From assembly GCA_036924085.1 (NCBI GenBank), contig JAVGWX010000004.1, positions 11,101,916 to 11,165,915 on the forward strand: 64,000 nt of DNA, given 5' to 3'. Below the pieces are notes generated by a model, which saw nothing but the letters and a program-made list of their open reading frames with translations, had not been told where the DNA came from and searched no databases. Both the position numbers and the translations under genes were made by a program. Origin of the DNA: Ariolimax columbianus. Taxonomy: Eukaryota; Mollusca; Gastropoda; Stylommatophora; Arionidae. Below are positions 31,063-42,037 of the stretch, in pieces (position 1 is the stretch's first letter; every line of letters starts with the position of its first letter).

Positions 31063-31063
31063 C

Positions 31064-31185
31064 TTAGAAGACCCTTACATAAAATGCATGCAGAAGTCAG
31101 ATACACTGGGCCGAGAGGTGCAAAATAAAAACATAGTGCAATGCACACCGCCTTGGAGAATAGAGAAATAAGGCAAATACCCCAA
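31064..31185 (+). repeat. SINE family A, 3' fragment
   Basis: CCCTTACATAAAATGCATG, CACTGGGCCGAGAGGTGC and GAATAGAGAAATAAGGC match the 3' half of family A. It abuts the truncated endonuclease end of the neighbouring LINE. Confidence 0.88.
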
Positions 31186-31249
31186 AAAAATAATAATTAC
31201 TATTTGTTAAACAAATTAAAGATAGAAAATACAGACGAATGTGTCTGCA

Positions 31250-31430
31250 GCACTGACTGCTGAACATTCACTATAAAGGTGTCCAACATGCAAGAAACAA
31301 AGAAAGCACATATGGGCGGCCATCACCAGTATCATTTCTCAATAAGCTCTATGAAGATTCCAATAACTTCAATCTGACCACCGTTTTCTTTAGAAATATT
31401 CAAATTGTCTGAAAGCGTACTAAGAAGAAG
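31250..31430 (+). pseudogene. RNase-H LINE, diverged 3' fragment
   Basis: The sequence GAAAGCACATATGGGCGGCC, AATAAGCTCTATGAAG and GAAAGCGTACTAAGAAGAAG parallels the 3' end of the intact RNase-H LINE and its copy at 53.3 kb. Only the last part of the ORF and the tail remain, with small insertions and stops. Confidence 0.75.
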
Positions 31431-31690
31431 GTGATTCACCGTTTAAATTTTTCACTGTCTAAATATCGGTCCTATTTTAATCTCACATTTAATCAGCGTT
31501 CTCTATTTTATTTTTGCAATCGTATCTTTTGGACTCGTTAAGATTCCTTTATAGTTCACTGCCCTTCTTCTAAAACTGATTTAACTTCTTCTGAACCTTC
31601 TGATGCTGCTCAAGTGGCTGGGCATGTGTTTGAGACCCCAGCTATGAAATCACTCAAGCATAACAACTGACAACATTGAACAATTCTTAC

Positions 31691-31837
31691 CTCAACTATA
31701 GTTACTAATAGTAGTGATATTAAATATGGCGTCCATGTGGCACCGAAGTAGTACATGACTGCCCAAGCTGCCCAGTCTAAGAATAAGATGTGTAACAGAT
31801 GGAGGGTGAAAAACAGGATGCTTGGCTTGAAGAGACC
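31691..31837 (-). CDS. FADS: Front-end fatty-acid desaturase, exon 3 (membrane segments)
   Basis: A 147-bp phase-0 exon with acceptor CATCCTCCCAG and donor GAG|GTAAGA. It encodes 49 residues (about 119-167), starting GLFKPSILFFTLHLLHILF and ending LLLVTIVE, two hydrophobic stretches that fit the first membrane segments of FADS proteins. The pyrimidine tract of its acceptor belongs to the first unit of a 50-bp tandem repeat that starts 4 bp upstream. Confidence 0.93.
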
Positions 31838-31840
31838 CTG

Positions 31841-31992
31841 GGAGGATGGAGAAATATGGTCACTTGATTACATAAAACATTTGTTACATTAGGGGATGGA
31901 GAAACATGTCACTTGATTACATAATGCATATCAGTTATATTGGACGATGGAGAAACATGTCACTTGATTATATAATGCATATCAGTTATATT
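31841..31992. repeat. 50-bp tandem repeat, 3 units, at the exon 3 acceptor
   Basis: Units begin at 31,841, 31,892 and 31,942 (GGATGGAGAAACATG then TCACTTGATTAC). The third unit ends in ATCAGTTATATT, which is also the TSD of the adjacent LINE. The units carry the reverse of TTTCTCCATCC, the pyrimidine tract used by exon 3; units 2 and 3 lack the AG. Confidence 0.9.
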
Positions 31993-34157
31993 CGAGAAGG
32001 CCCAGCAAAAGCTGCCTTCAATACTGCTCGCAAAGCTGTCCAGACCAGGCTTAGAGAGATGCAAGACTCCTGGCTCAGCAACAGAGCTGATGAAATTGAG
32101 ATGTTCGCCGAGCGTCATGACACCAAACGGTTTTACGAGGCACTGATAGCTCTCTACGGCCCGCAGCCCTCTAGTAATACTCCAGTTCGCAGTGCGGATG
32201 GGGTACTGCTAACAGATAAGGTTCAGATTCTAGACTGATGGGCACACCACTTCTGAAAAATACTAAACCCCCCATCGTCCATAAATGAAGAGGCCATCCG
32301 GCGAATGCCGCAGGTGGAACTGAACCTGGCGTTGGATGAAGTCATTACTGAGAAGGAAGTCGACAGGGCAATCAGTTCACTATCTATAGGAAAATCTCCA
32401 GGAGCTGATGCAATACCAGCAGAGGTATATAAGACAGATGGCCCATCTCTTACCAGAAGGATCACTGAACTCTTCTGTCACATGTGGGCTGAAGGAAAAA
32501 TTCCGCAGGAGCTAAAGGACGCCTCAATCGTTCACCTGTACAAAAGAAAAGGCAACCGTCAGGAATGCGACAATCATCGTGGAATATCGCTACTCTCCGT
32601 AGCAGGCAAGATCCTAGCTCACTTACTGCTAAACAGGCTCAACAAACACCTTGAACAAAGCCACCACCTCCCAGAAAGCCAATGTGGATTCAGAGCCGGA
32701 AGAGGAACAGGGGACATGATTTTTGCCGCTCGACAAGTACAAGAGAAGTGTCGAGAACAAAATCAGGCGTTGTACACCACATTTATTGATTTGACAAAGG
32801 CACTTGATACAGTTAACAGAGGAGGGCTGTGGATGATAATGTCTAAGTTTGGCTGCCCCAACAAGTTCATAACAATGGTAAAACAGCTACACGAAGGGAT
32901 GTGTGCTCGTGTACTGGACAGCGGTGCAATCTCTAAAACGTTTCTAGTATCAAACGGAGTAAAACAAGGATGTGTACTCGCCCCGACTTTGTTCAGCATG
33001 TTCCATGCCACGATGACAGACGCCTTCAGATCATTGGAGCTTGGAATATCCATAAAGTACCACACAGATGGCAAATTACTCAATTCCAGAAGAATGAAGG
33101 ACAAAACCAATGTGGCTGGCGACATAATCAGGGAACTTGTATTTGCTGACGACTGCGCTCTAATGAGCTACTCAGAACTGAACATGCAGGTTGGAATGGA
33201 CCAGTTCTCTGCCGCATGCAAAAATTTTGGCCTGACCATAAATGCCAAAAAAACAGAGGTCATGTACCAACCAGCACCAGGCATGCCGTACACAAAACCA
33301 GAGACTACAGTCAGCGGGCAGACGTTGAATGCCGTAGACAAATTCACATATCTGGGCAACACGCTGCCGAGATCTGTCAGCCTAGACGATGAGGTGGCAA
33401 GCAGAATAGCAAAGGCCAGGCCAGCACAGCCTTTGGTAGAATGCGCTCGATGGTCTGGGCACGTCGTGGCATCAGCGTCAAGACCAAACTCAAAGTCTAC
33501 AGTGCAACCATCATTCCAACCCTACTATACGCTTGCGAAAGCTGGACTGTATACTCTGGACATGCAAGGAGGTTAAACCACTTCCACACAGGTTGCCTGA
33601 GGCGAATATTCCACATCCGATGGCAAGATCGTGTCACTGACATCGAGGTTTTCTCGAGGGCTAACATGCCCAGCATCCATGCACTGCTAGAAAAAGCACG
33701 ACTAGGATGGGCCGGACACCTCGTCCGTATGTCAGACGAGCGGCTTCCAAAGAAGCTTCTCTACGGTGAGCTGAGAGAGGGATGGTGCGAGAGAGGGCGC
33801 CCAAAGAAACGTTTTAAAGACGGTCTGAAGGACTCACTAAAAAGTAGCCAGATAGACATCGACACCTGGGAATGTCTTGCGCAAAACAGATCTGACTGGA
33901 GAAGCGCAGTCAAATCGGGTGTAGCTGCCGGTGATGACGACCGTGTTGTGAAAGCCCAGAGCAGACGCGAGACGTGGAAATCCCGAGCAGCGGGAACACC
34001 ATCCCCTTCTACAAACCTCGTATGCCCGATATGTAGCAGATGTTTTCGTGCTCGCATTGGCCTGTTCAGCCACATGCGCACCCACACCCAACAGGGAAAT
34101 CTGTGACAAGGATGATGTCGGCGGTCCTCATCGACAACAATGGACAGCTATTAATTA
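31993..34157 (+). mobile_element. Zinc-finger-tailed LINE (L2/RTE-like), 5'-truncated, 12-bp TSD
   Basis: ATCAGTTATATT flanks both sides (31,981-31,992 and 34,158-34,169). The element lacks its endonuclease and begins just before the reverse transcriptase. It is inserted within intron 2 of the desaturase gene, opposite in direction to the gene, at the end of the third 50-bp repeat unit. Confidence 0.93.
31999..34108 (+). pseudogene. LINE reverse transcriptase with C2H2 finger, lightly broken
   Basis: Coding sequence shows GKSPGADAIPAEVY, HRGISLLSVAGKILAH, QCGFRAGRGTGDMIF, FIDLTKALDTV, NGVKQGCVLAPTLF, catalytic LVFADDCAL (about 33,137-33,163), a thumb with YACESW, the GRPKKRFKD tail and a C2H2 finger CPICSRCF..HMRTH near 34,023-34,085. 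Lesions are few: in-frame stops at 32,236-32,238 and near 32,253, and a 5-bp tandem duplication GGCCA (33,414-33,423) that shifts the frame. Such proteins copy element RNA into a nicked target. This copy is dead but recent. Confidence 0.92.
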
Positions 34158-34292
34158 ATCAGTTATATTGGAGGACACAACCTCTCATGTAGTACATCAG
34201 ATCACCTCTAGTTTTAAACATCTTAGCACATCAAGTTCAGTCAATCTAAAACAAAGCATATTAAATAAACATTAAATAAACAGACTCCTTAC

Positions 34293-34439
34293 CATCTTTT
34301 CAGCAACATCTCTCAGTTCTCTAAAGTCTCTTTCTATAGGTTTGACTTGCATCTGTGACTCCTTCAGACTTCCAATGTGAATAGCTTTCAAGTACTTTTT
34401 TACAAAGCTCAAGTCATTGTGAAATGCTCTGAATGCATC
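34293..34439 (-). CDS. FADS: Front-end fatty-acid desaturase, exon 2 (linker)
   Basis: A 147-bp phase-0 exon with acceptor CTTTCTCACAG and donor ATG|GTAAGG. It encodes 49 residues (about 70-118): DAFRAFHNDLSFVKKYLK, a variable stretch, then ERDFRELRDVAEKM. The FRAFHND and DFRELR segments are typical of the link between the cytochrome b5 and desaturase domains. It joins exon 1 in frame. Confidence 0.94.
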
Positions 34440-34489
34440 CTGTGAGAAAGGAAGACAAATTATATTTTAAAAACACTGTACATACTAAT

Positions 34490-35140
34490 ATTGATCAAGA
34501 TTGCACTTAGTTATAATTGTCAAGACTGTCCATTTGTTTTCTGTGGCTTGGAAGGGGAGCAAAGAATAGTTACACTGCAACCTGCCATCTTGATCTCGAT
34601 TACCTGTTCCTCAGTGCAGCTGCAGGTCCCAACTTCATTTTCAGCTGACCCTGTCTTGGGCCACGAAAGTCCAGTGCGTGGTAAGTGCTCCTCTAGAGGC
34701 ATCTCGGATGTTGCAGCATATAGCAAGGAAGTCTGACCAACACATTGGAGGTCTTCCCCGCGATCTCTTCTTATCTCAGGGGTACCAGACTGCTGTCGCT
34801 GGGCTCCATTGACCATCATTTTGTCACAAAATGTGACCTGTCCATCTATGTTTTGCCTTGTGTGCATGGATTACTGCATCCTTCACCAGGGATAATCGTC
34901 TTATGTCAGAATTGTGGAGACCTTGCATACGTTGGTTCCAGAGAGTGATTCCGACCAAGCGTCTCTCAAGGGAGGCCTAGGTAAATCTCAATTTGTCCTA
35001 TAGTGATTTTGTCATGTCCATGTCTCGACACCGTAGCACATCACAGGGAGTACAGTGGAATTGAAGAGAGAGGCTTGTAGGTCTTGGTCATGACAACTGT
35101 CCAGGACCGTGTTAATAGACGAGAAGGCTGCCCAACCTGC
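34490..35140 (-). pseudogene. RTE-like LINE C-terminal fragment
   Basis: Minus-strand codons give VLPVMCYGVETW (about 35,040), LERRLVGITLWNQRMQGLHN (about 34,930) and AKHRWTGHI (about 34,850), then a broken Arg-rich tail. It is closest to the 24.4-kb fragment. Several stops and shifts. It lies in intron 1 of the desaturase gene, in sense. Confidence 0.82.
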
Positions 35141-37900
35141 CATGCATATCATAAATGGGAAAAAAGTTGAGTCAGTCATTAGGTGGCTATTTTATACTGT
35201 AGAAACTATAGAAGACCCCCACACCTCAGGGTAAAAAGTAGTGAAAAGTATTATTGTAAAATCAATGGGATTGTTATCATGGTGTAAGACATGTTTCATC
35301 AGCCATTTCTAAACCCTGATTTCCAACACTATGTTGTGCTACAGTGATTCAAGAGTTTTTGCTAACACTTTATAATAGAACACATTATTAATCAATGTAG
35401 AATAGTATTATGTTCCAGTTTTACACTATACATCAATAAAATACATATAGGTAATGGCCCAGTGACCCCACCAGGACCAAAACAAAGCGACGCCTACAAT
35501 GTGGCCACAAGCCTTTGTCAGAGACAAAAATAACAAACAAATCCCAACGAAAAGCAAGACATGATGTAAAGACTAAAGTGAGTGGTTTAAGTCGCTGCCA
35601 TGCTTTAATATTTCCAGGTACGTCATCAAACTTCAACCACTAATTTTACATGACATTGTGATTTTACGATTGTTTTCTTTCATTTTTTTTCCGTGATGAA
35701 GGGCCTTGTGGCCATAATATAGGTGTCAATTTTGTTTATGTCATGTTGCTGTTACTAAGACACTACTTAAATGTGTTTTTATCTACTTATGACCTTCAGT
35801 ACCGTTGCAGCTCAAGTGTCACACAGTAATTGTCTCTAACTAAGTGTGCCCTGAAGTGGTAAAGGTTGGGACGAGTGGCGAGGCGTCCATATGGGCATTG
35901 TAAGCATTGCTTCTGTATCTAAGTTGGATTTAATTTCCTACAAAATGAAGTATAAAATGATTAGGCTATCAGACATTTTACAAGAGCATCAATTTTGAAT
36001 CTTGCCAATTTTTTACAGTTTTGAAACACACTAATATAGTGTTAGTATTAATTCAAAATGATGTGCCAAATAAAAAAACAACCTCCCCGTATCGCATTTT
36101 GTAAGTGACACATCGGACGCATACAGACTACACATATAACAAAGAAAGGACTTTAGATTTCTCCAAAAGAAGAGAGCTCATGGGCTAAATTCATTAGGGC
36201 ATGTAAGCACTTTAATAAATGTTTACTGCGGGCAGGTAACTCTATGATCTTTTCATTTTCATTCCAGGGATTTTTAGTTCCATTTCCAAACATTATTTAC
36301 ATAAGCAAAATGTTGTATCCATCCCTATCATTAGATAGAGAATGTAATTGTGTTGTGGAAGATTTGTTATTCGTTAAATCTTTTGGTGCCAGAGATTTCA
36401 CTGATCAATTGAATATTATTTTCAATGGACAACCTACACCTTGCTTTCCGATTTAAAGACAATAACAAAACGGTGTACTCGATATTTGAGAAAGGAAAAT
36501 TAAGATGCAATCAGTTGGATGTGTGGATGCACTAAATTATAGAAATTGTATTGTTGGCTATGTCTTCTGTTTTCTAGCGAGATAAATATTTGGACCATGT
36601 CTGGAGTTTCAGATTTAAATAATCTGCACAACTTCGGCCATTTTCGGCTTTGAAAAGAATCAAGACCTACTTTTCAATTCTCAGAGTGAAAATAGACTAT
36701 CTGCCCTAACGCCGATATCTATTGAAAATATACGGATTTCAAAATTGAAAACAAAACCTTTGTTCTACAACGATGTAATTAATTTATTTGCCCAGAAAAC
36801 CTGACGTATAGAACTTACTTACAAGACAAGAAGTAGGATGTGGCTAACATTTTTAGTTCTAGACATTGTTGTACAAGTTGCTCAATCTGTTTTAGCTTTC
36901 TAAAACTGGACTACATTCGTGATGGAACTTAAACTGCTAAAATTGAATCCCCTGAACGTTGTGTAGGTAAAAAAAAAACAGAGAATAAATGCTATCAAGT
37001 CCATCAGTTTAAATGCCTGCTACACTACTGCTAGCTCTGACCCCAACATCAGATGAGATATTTTTTTCATTCTGGATGAGTCAGCTCAAAGAAACAAGTT
37101 GTGCTTCCCCAATCTTCATTGAGGAAAATGATACCTATTATAATAATTACTTTTGTTAAACCAATTATTATTTTGAATTATGAGATAAATATTATTGATA
37201 AATGTGTAACATGTGTCTTTAGAATGTGTGTTACATAGATATTATAAATAACAACAAACAACGGTACAGTAAAATCGATATGGGTGTTGTGTTCCCTAAG
37301 ATTGCTTACAGTTCTGAGAAGGTCACCCCTCGCCACTGGTTGGCATCATTGTAATGGAACAACAACTGCATCTTACACATTAATGTATCACAGTACACAA
37401 TGACACTCAAATCTGGGAAGGTGTCAATAGCTAGTCTGCTGAGATTGTTAGCAAAAGAAAGTAAGCTATCCTGTATCATTTTGATCTCATTCAAATTTAC
37501 TGCCATAGGAAAGAGTACACAATGAGAACATGACAAATCCGTGGCTCTTGACCATTCTTAAGCTAAATTAGATGGAAAATGGTGCGTGTCAGGACTTCTA
37601 TATAGGAAGAAAAGAAAAGGACCAGTACACCTTCCAAGTATGTAATAAAAGGCATCTAAAGAGAGATGTGCATGGGGCCAGCAGCCTCTTTATGTTAAAC
37701 AAATTATTATAGAAACCACAATTTCAAGAGCAGACAAAGTGCTTGGCATAGGCATCCTGTAAGGGGACATCTACAGTAGTGGTCCTATGCTTCATAAGAA
37801 GCACGATATAGAAGAACTGATGGACAGACAGACATATATTTTAACGACCTGTTATCCTAGTGGATTCTATGTGTGACAGAGATGAGAATAAATCACAGCC
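35141..37900. other. 2.8-kb intron 1 stretch without features
   Basis: I find no exon, repeat boundary or LINE motif on either strand. Small open frames look accidental. Confidence 0.45.
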
Positions 37901-37940
37901 ACACTCAGGTATGTCGGCATGTCACAAGAGGTCAATAACA

Positions 37941-38545
37941 GAGATCAGCATAGCCCACAGTTACACTCAGAGCATGTCACAAGAGGTGAATAACAGAGAT
38001 CAGCATAGCCCACAGTTATACTCAGATCATGTCACAAGAGGTGAATAACAGAGATCAGCATAGCCCACAGTTACACTCAGAGCATGTCACAAGAGGTGAA
38101 TAACAGAGATCAGCATAGCCCACAGTTACACTCAGAGCATGTCACAAGAGGTGAATAACAGAGATCAGCATAGCCCACAGTTACACTTAGAGCATGTCAC
38201 AAGAGGTGAATAACAGAGATCAGCATAGCCCACAGTTACACTCAGAGCATGTCACAAGAGGTGAATAACAGAGATCAGCATAGCCCACAGTTACACTTAG
38301 AGCATGTCACAAGAGGTGAATAACAGAGATCAGCATAGCCCACAGTTACACTTAGAGCATGTCACAAGAGGTGAATAACAGAGATCAGCATAGCCCACAG
38401 TTACACTCAGAGCATGTCACAAGAGGTGAATAACAGAGATCAGCATAGCCCACAGTTACACTTAGAGCATGTCACAAGAGGTGAATAACAGAGATCAGCA
38501 TAGCCCACAGTTACACTTAGAGCATGTCACAAGAGGTGAATAACT
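37941..38545. repeat. 55-bp minisatellite, 11 copies, strict period
   Basis: Units start every 55 bp from 37,941 (GAGATCAGCATAGCCCACAG) to 38,491. Variants alternate between ACACTCAG and ACACTTAG. A partial unit precedes the array and a degraded one follows to about 38,710. It lies in intron 1 of the desaturase gene. Confidence 0.97.
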
Positions 38546-38999
38546 AAGATGAGAAAAGACCAGTCACGTTCAGGCATGTGCCAATTGCGACTTAAAGAGA
38601 TTAGAATAGACCACAGTCACAATCAGTGCCTATGATACTCAGCATGTCACATGACATGACTTAGAGATGAGAGTATGCCACATTCACATCATGTCACAAG
38701 AGGTAACACAACAGAACTGGCTAACACGTCTGGGGCAATATTCTCCAACTTGTTGCATTACACATCCAACAATTCACACAGACCAGAACCTGCAGAGTGG
38801 GGAGTAGCCATTTAGTTTTTTAAAGAAAGCAATAGAAACACATCACCCATATAGGATACATGAACATAGAAAAAAAAGTTTTTCTCCCTGGGAAAATCCA
38901 TAATTGCCAGAAGAACCTTATAAAGATGTTCGGTTTATTTCCTATTACTGATCTTAATTTTTACGTTTTTTTTTTTGCGGATGTTGCAACAATTAGGTA

Positions 39000-39335
39000 C
39001 TTGAAATCCTGATATTCAAACAGGCATATTAATGTCTGTTGCCAGGCAACCGAAGGCTATCGGCCATCCGTAGTAGGTATTTTAACATCCTGTGGATTAC
39101 TATGTATGGGAAAAGGTACAAATAATTTGGGTAGATTTTTAACTTGAATTTTGACCAGCAGCGGTCGTTAAGCCTACTCTTTTCTATTTCTATATAAGGA
39201 TTTTTTTAAAGTGTTCGACACTGAACACGGGAGTCCGATCTCACTACCCAGAGAGCAGGGCAATTTTTACCAGAAGCTGCACATTAAAATTTTTAAAATC
39301 CTGGTCTCCACTGTGGTTCGAACCCGCGACAATTA
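39000..39335 (-). repeat. SINE family C, head truncated
   Basis: It matches the 17.0-17.5 kb copy: ATTCAAACAGGCAT, TAATGTCTGTTGCCAGG, GGTACAAATAATTTGGG, CCGATCTCACTACCCAGAGA. A box-B-like GGTTCGAACCC in reverse sits near 39,316; the box A part is absent. It lies about 80 bp past the exon 1 donor. Confidence 0.82.
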
Positions 39336-39414
39336 AGTAAATAGCATTTATTTTAAAAAAGCAGGATAATGTACTATGCCCTCACTTGCATGTTTATAAT
39401 AACCAAATACTCAC

Positions 39415-39621
39415 TGTGGCATCTTGACCTGCATAATGACCTATAACCTTTGACCCACCAGGATGACGTTTGTGCCAACTGGTGATATTGTAGACTTCTC
39501 CATCCACAACCAACCATTTATTTTCATTTGTTGTTTTATCTTTGATATCATCCCATGTGTATTCTGGTAACTTCCTCTTGACATTGACCCCATTCGATTC
39601 TCCTTGGCCTCCCTTCCCCAT
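39415..39621 (-). CDS. FADS: Front-end fatty-acid desaturase, exon 1 (cytochrome b5 domain)
   Basis: First coding exon, 207 bp, phase 0, donor ACA|GTGAGT. It encodes 69 residues from MGKGGQGESN through a cytochrome b5-like fold: YTWDDI, NKWLVVDGEVYNIT, the heme-ligand motif HPGG (H53) and a second ligand His at 62 (GHYAGQDA). The next codons on exon 2 continue as DAFRAFHND. Front-end desaturases use this domain to bring electrons to the di-iron site and insert double bonds near the carboxyl end of fatty acids in the ER membrane. Typical members have about 440-450 residues, so exons 1-4 give about 45 percent. Delta-5 versus delta-6 activity cannot be told. The ATG is supported by the family-typical N-terminus. 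Confidence 0.95.
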
Positions 39622-40020
39622 GACTAAGTAAAGGGGAAAGTCCGTGCACAGAAGATTTCCTCTTAATGACAGAGGAAGTTAATGTGGTGGTAGGTCTCAC
39701 TGTTTAGCTGTATGTACGAATATCACAACCAGAAATGTGTTTTTAGTAGTTGTCACTGGTGTGATGCCTTGAAATGTTTCATGAAGCACCTGGTGGATCC
39801 ACTACCTCTATTCACTTGTATAATTCTGTGAATAAAGACACTGCATTTAGCGCATAATCAATAAAACATCCATAAATTACAGGCTAAATGAAGCATTATC
39901 AGATCAATCAATAAAAACAAAGGATGACTAACGAACTTAACAAATGGCCCAGATGACAAAGGCACTGAGACTGCTGAAGAATGGAAAGGCCGAGTGATTG
40001 GTGGAATTAGAAAACAGGGA
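39622..40020 (-). other. Upstream of the desaturase start: 5' UTR or promoter side
   Basis: I see no TATA box or clear upstream exon that I can support. Any non-coding first exon cannot be placed from sequence alone. Confidence 0.35.
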
Positions 40021-40021
40021 T

Positions 40022-40360
40022 GTTGTTGAATGCCTACAATGAGAATGATTACTCTTTTGTGCGCTCTACAAAGGACGTTAAGTGGCAGGTTGTCGCAGCT
40101 TTCCTCATATCTCGAACCTGCTGATAAAGGTGGACCGGTTGTGCTATGCTTGGATTCATCTGCGTGTCGCTCACTACTACGGGATCACATCGATCACTCT
40201 TCTTGTTAGCCAGGCTGCCATGAAAACAGCCCGTTTCCAGGAAGGACTACGAGGAAGCCTAGGCGATGGTCTGGTCCAGTATGTTTTCCTGAACCTAACT
40301 AACATGTCTGATCAGTATATTTTGCCTGACCAGACGTTAGTCTTCCTTCCCAAGGAAACA
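40022..40360 (+). repeat. Dispersed repeat family D, copy 1
   Basis: Shared landmarks: TGCCTACAATGAG, TTTCCTCATATC, TCTGCGTGTCGCTCACTACT, GTTAGCCAGGCTGCCATGAA, CAGTATATTTTGCCTGACCA and GACGTTAGTCTTCC. The same order occurs at 50.2, 51.0, 53.1 and 56.0 kb. No Pol III boxes, coding frame or terminal inverted repeats are visible, so its class is open. Confidence 0.85.
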
Positions 40361-40708
40361 GTGATAAAATCTAATATTGTAGTCATTGATGCAAAAGTTC
40401 AAATACAAACATTTTCAGAACCTCCTAGCAAATATACACTTTATCACATAAGTCCCCACGAACGTGTGGAATTTCTATTTCAGCACAACTGAATATTTGC
40501 TAAACTGAGAACCACTGAATAGTACCATAACAACACGTTATATTCCAGTGAATGGAAAACATTACACGTACCATAGAGCAAATACGTGTCCTCAGTTACA
40601 GGCAACGCAATAGCAATGTCTCTAGTAATTTTCAAAGTTCCTAGGTTAATCTCATGAGAGTACCAGGAAACAAATTCACATACATCCATTTCATTTGCAC
40701 TCCAACTT

Positions 40709-40820
40709 GTCCAGCACAGCCAAAGCATGCCAACAAAATGAACTAGCCCAGCACAGCCAAAGCATGCCAACAAAATGAACCAGCCCAGCACAGCCAAAGC
40801 ATGCAACAAAATGAACTTGT
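40709..40820. repeat. 37-bp tandem repeat, 3 copies
   Basis: The unit is CAGCACAGCCAAAGCATGCC then AACAAAATGAACTAGCC. Confidence 0.93.
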
Positions 40821-40997
40821 ATATCTCAGTGACATTAGGTGGCCGACGAATAACGATGGGTTTTCAGCTAGTCTTATTTCACTTAGAAGAAAAGGTGCCT
40901 TCATGATACTGAAAAGGTGCATTCCTTATACTGAAAAGGTGCATTCATGATACTGAAATACATTCAATTATTGTTAATTTTGTACCCATTTGATTTT

Positions 40998-41246
40998 GTG
41001 TTCGTTTGTTTGCGTTCGCCCTATTTCTATATTCCCCAAAGGCGGTGTGCGTTGCACTGTTTTTATTTTGCGCCTGTTGGCCTCGTGCATCCGACTTCGG
41101 CATGCATTTTATGTCTGGGTCTGCTTTCTCCTACATTTTCTAAGGGTATGCTTCTCCGGGGCAAGGGCCGGTGCTGTGGTTGGGAAGCAAACCGAGCACA
41201 TTCGGCTTGTGAGCCGTGTCACTTAACCACTAAGCCACGCCGTCTC
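40998..41246 (-). repeat. SINE family A, near complete
   Basis: The head near 41,195-41,246 includes the box A region (GTGGTTAAGTGAC in reverse) and a mutated box B. The body and tail match the 25.4-kb copy. Flanks ACCCATTTGA and ATCCATTTAA suggest an old 10-bp TSD. Confidence 0.9.
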
Positions 41247-41559
41247 ATCCATTTAAAATAAATGTTAACTAATATATGTCAAGTGACATTTTCCTTATGA
41301 ATGACACATTCTGGAAATGAACTTTCCCATATATGTATAAGCTTATATCATGATTTACACTAATTGGTTGAAATCTCGTTGCTTGTGCTTTTATAGAATG
41401 GAGTAAAGCCAGTAGTGAGCACCGTTAGAAAGTGTCAAAAGATTGTGTCAGGGATTGCATATATTTGGAAATTCTACGATTTATAAAACAGACAATGTTG
41501 CGCTAGCAAACATATGTTGTTGCTGTTACTAATGTCACTCGTGCTTGAGTTAGATATTC

Positions 41560-41805
41560 TTGACCACTTTGGTAGCGGCACAGTGAATAAGCTGTCTGCT
41601 TGCAGGTCCGCGAACCAGAGCTGACAATACCCAAGTTCGCTTCCAAGCGGCGGCCCTGAATATTGGATACGCTAGTGTAGTCTGGCTAAGAGAATAGATA
41701 TCTCAGTGGGAAGGTAAACTCTGTGCCCCGCAAAAAAAAGCCAGATGTGTCGGGACTGAAACGCGCAAATATCGCAGCCTCGCTGTAAACTACGACACAA
41801 CTTTC
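41560..41805 (+). repeat. SINE family B, older copy with tRNA-like head
   Basis: GGCACAGTGAATAAGCTG resembles box A and CAAGTTCGCTTCCAAGCGG resembles box B. The rest follows the family B order through GCAAATATCGCAGCCTCG and CTGTAAACTACGACACAAC. This copy best suggests that family B is tRNA-derived. Confidence 0.75.
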
Positions 41806-41996
41806 TTATTCAGGAAAACGACAATGATATTCGCTGTCCCAAGGCAGACTGGCAACCGTACTTGCATTCTCTCTTGTTGCTGCAGAAATGTGCATAAATA
41901 AACACCACAAATGCTCAAAACACGTATTGTCAACTTCCGTTAACATTACAATCCTTTCTAAAGTTTCAGGAGAAAAGTTCTCTGTCAACGACAAGT

Positions 41997-41999
<3 letters not shown>

Positions 42000-42031
<32 letters not shown>
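42000..42031. repeat. (TC)n microsatellite
   Basis: About 16 CT dinucleotides in a row, followed by TGTGTATGTGTTGTGTGTG. Confidence 0.97.

Positions 42032-42037
<6 letters not shown>

Noticed and set aside
37941..38545. CRISPR-like regular repeats (also at 30.3, 56.3 and 58.1 kb)
   Set aside because: Units are contiguous with no unique spacers, and the context is eukaryotic; these are minisatellites.
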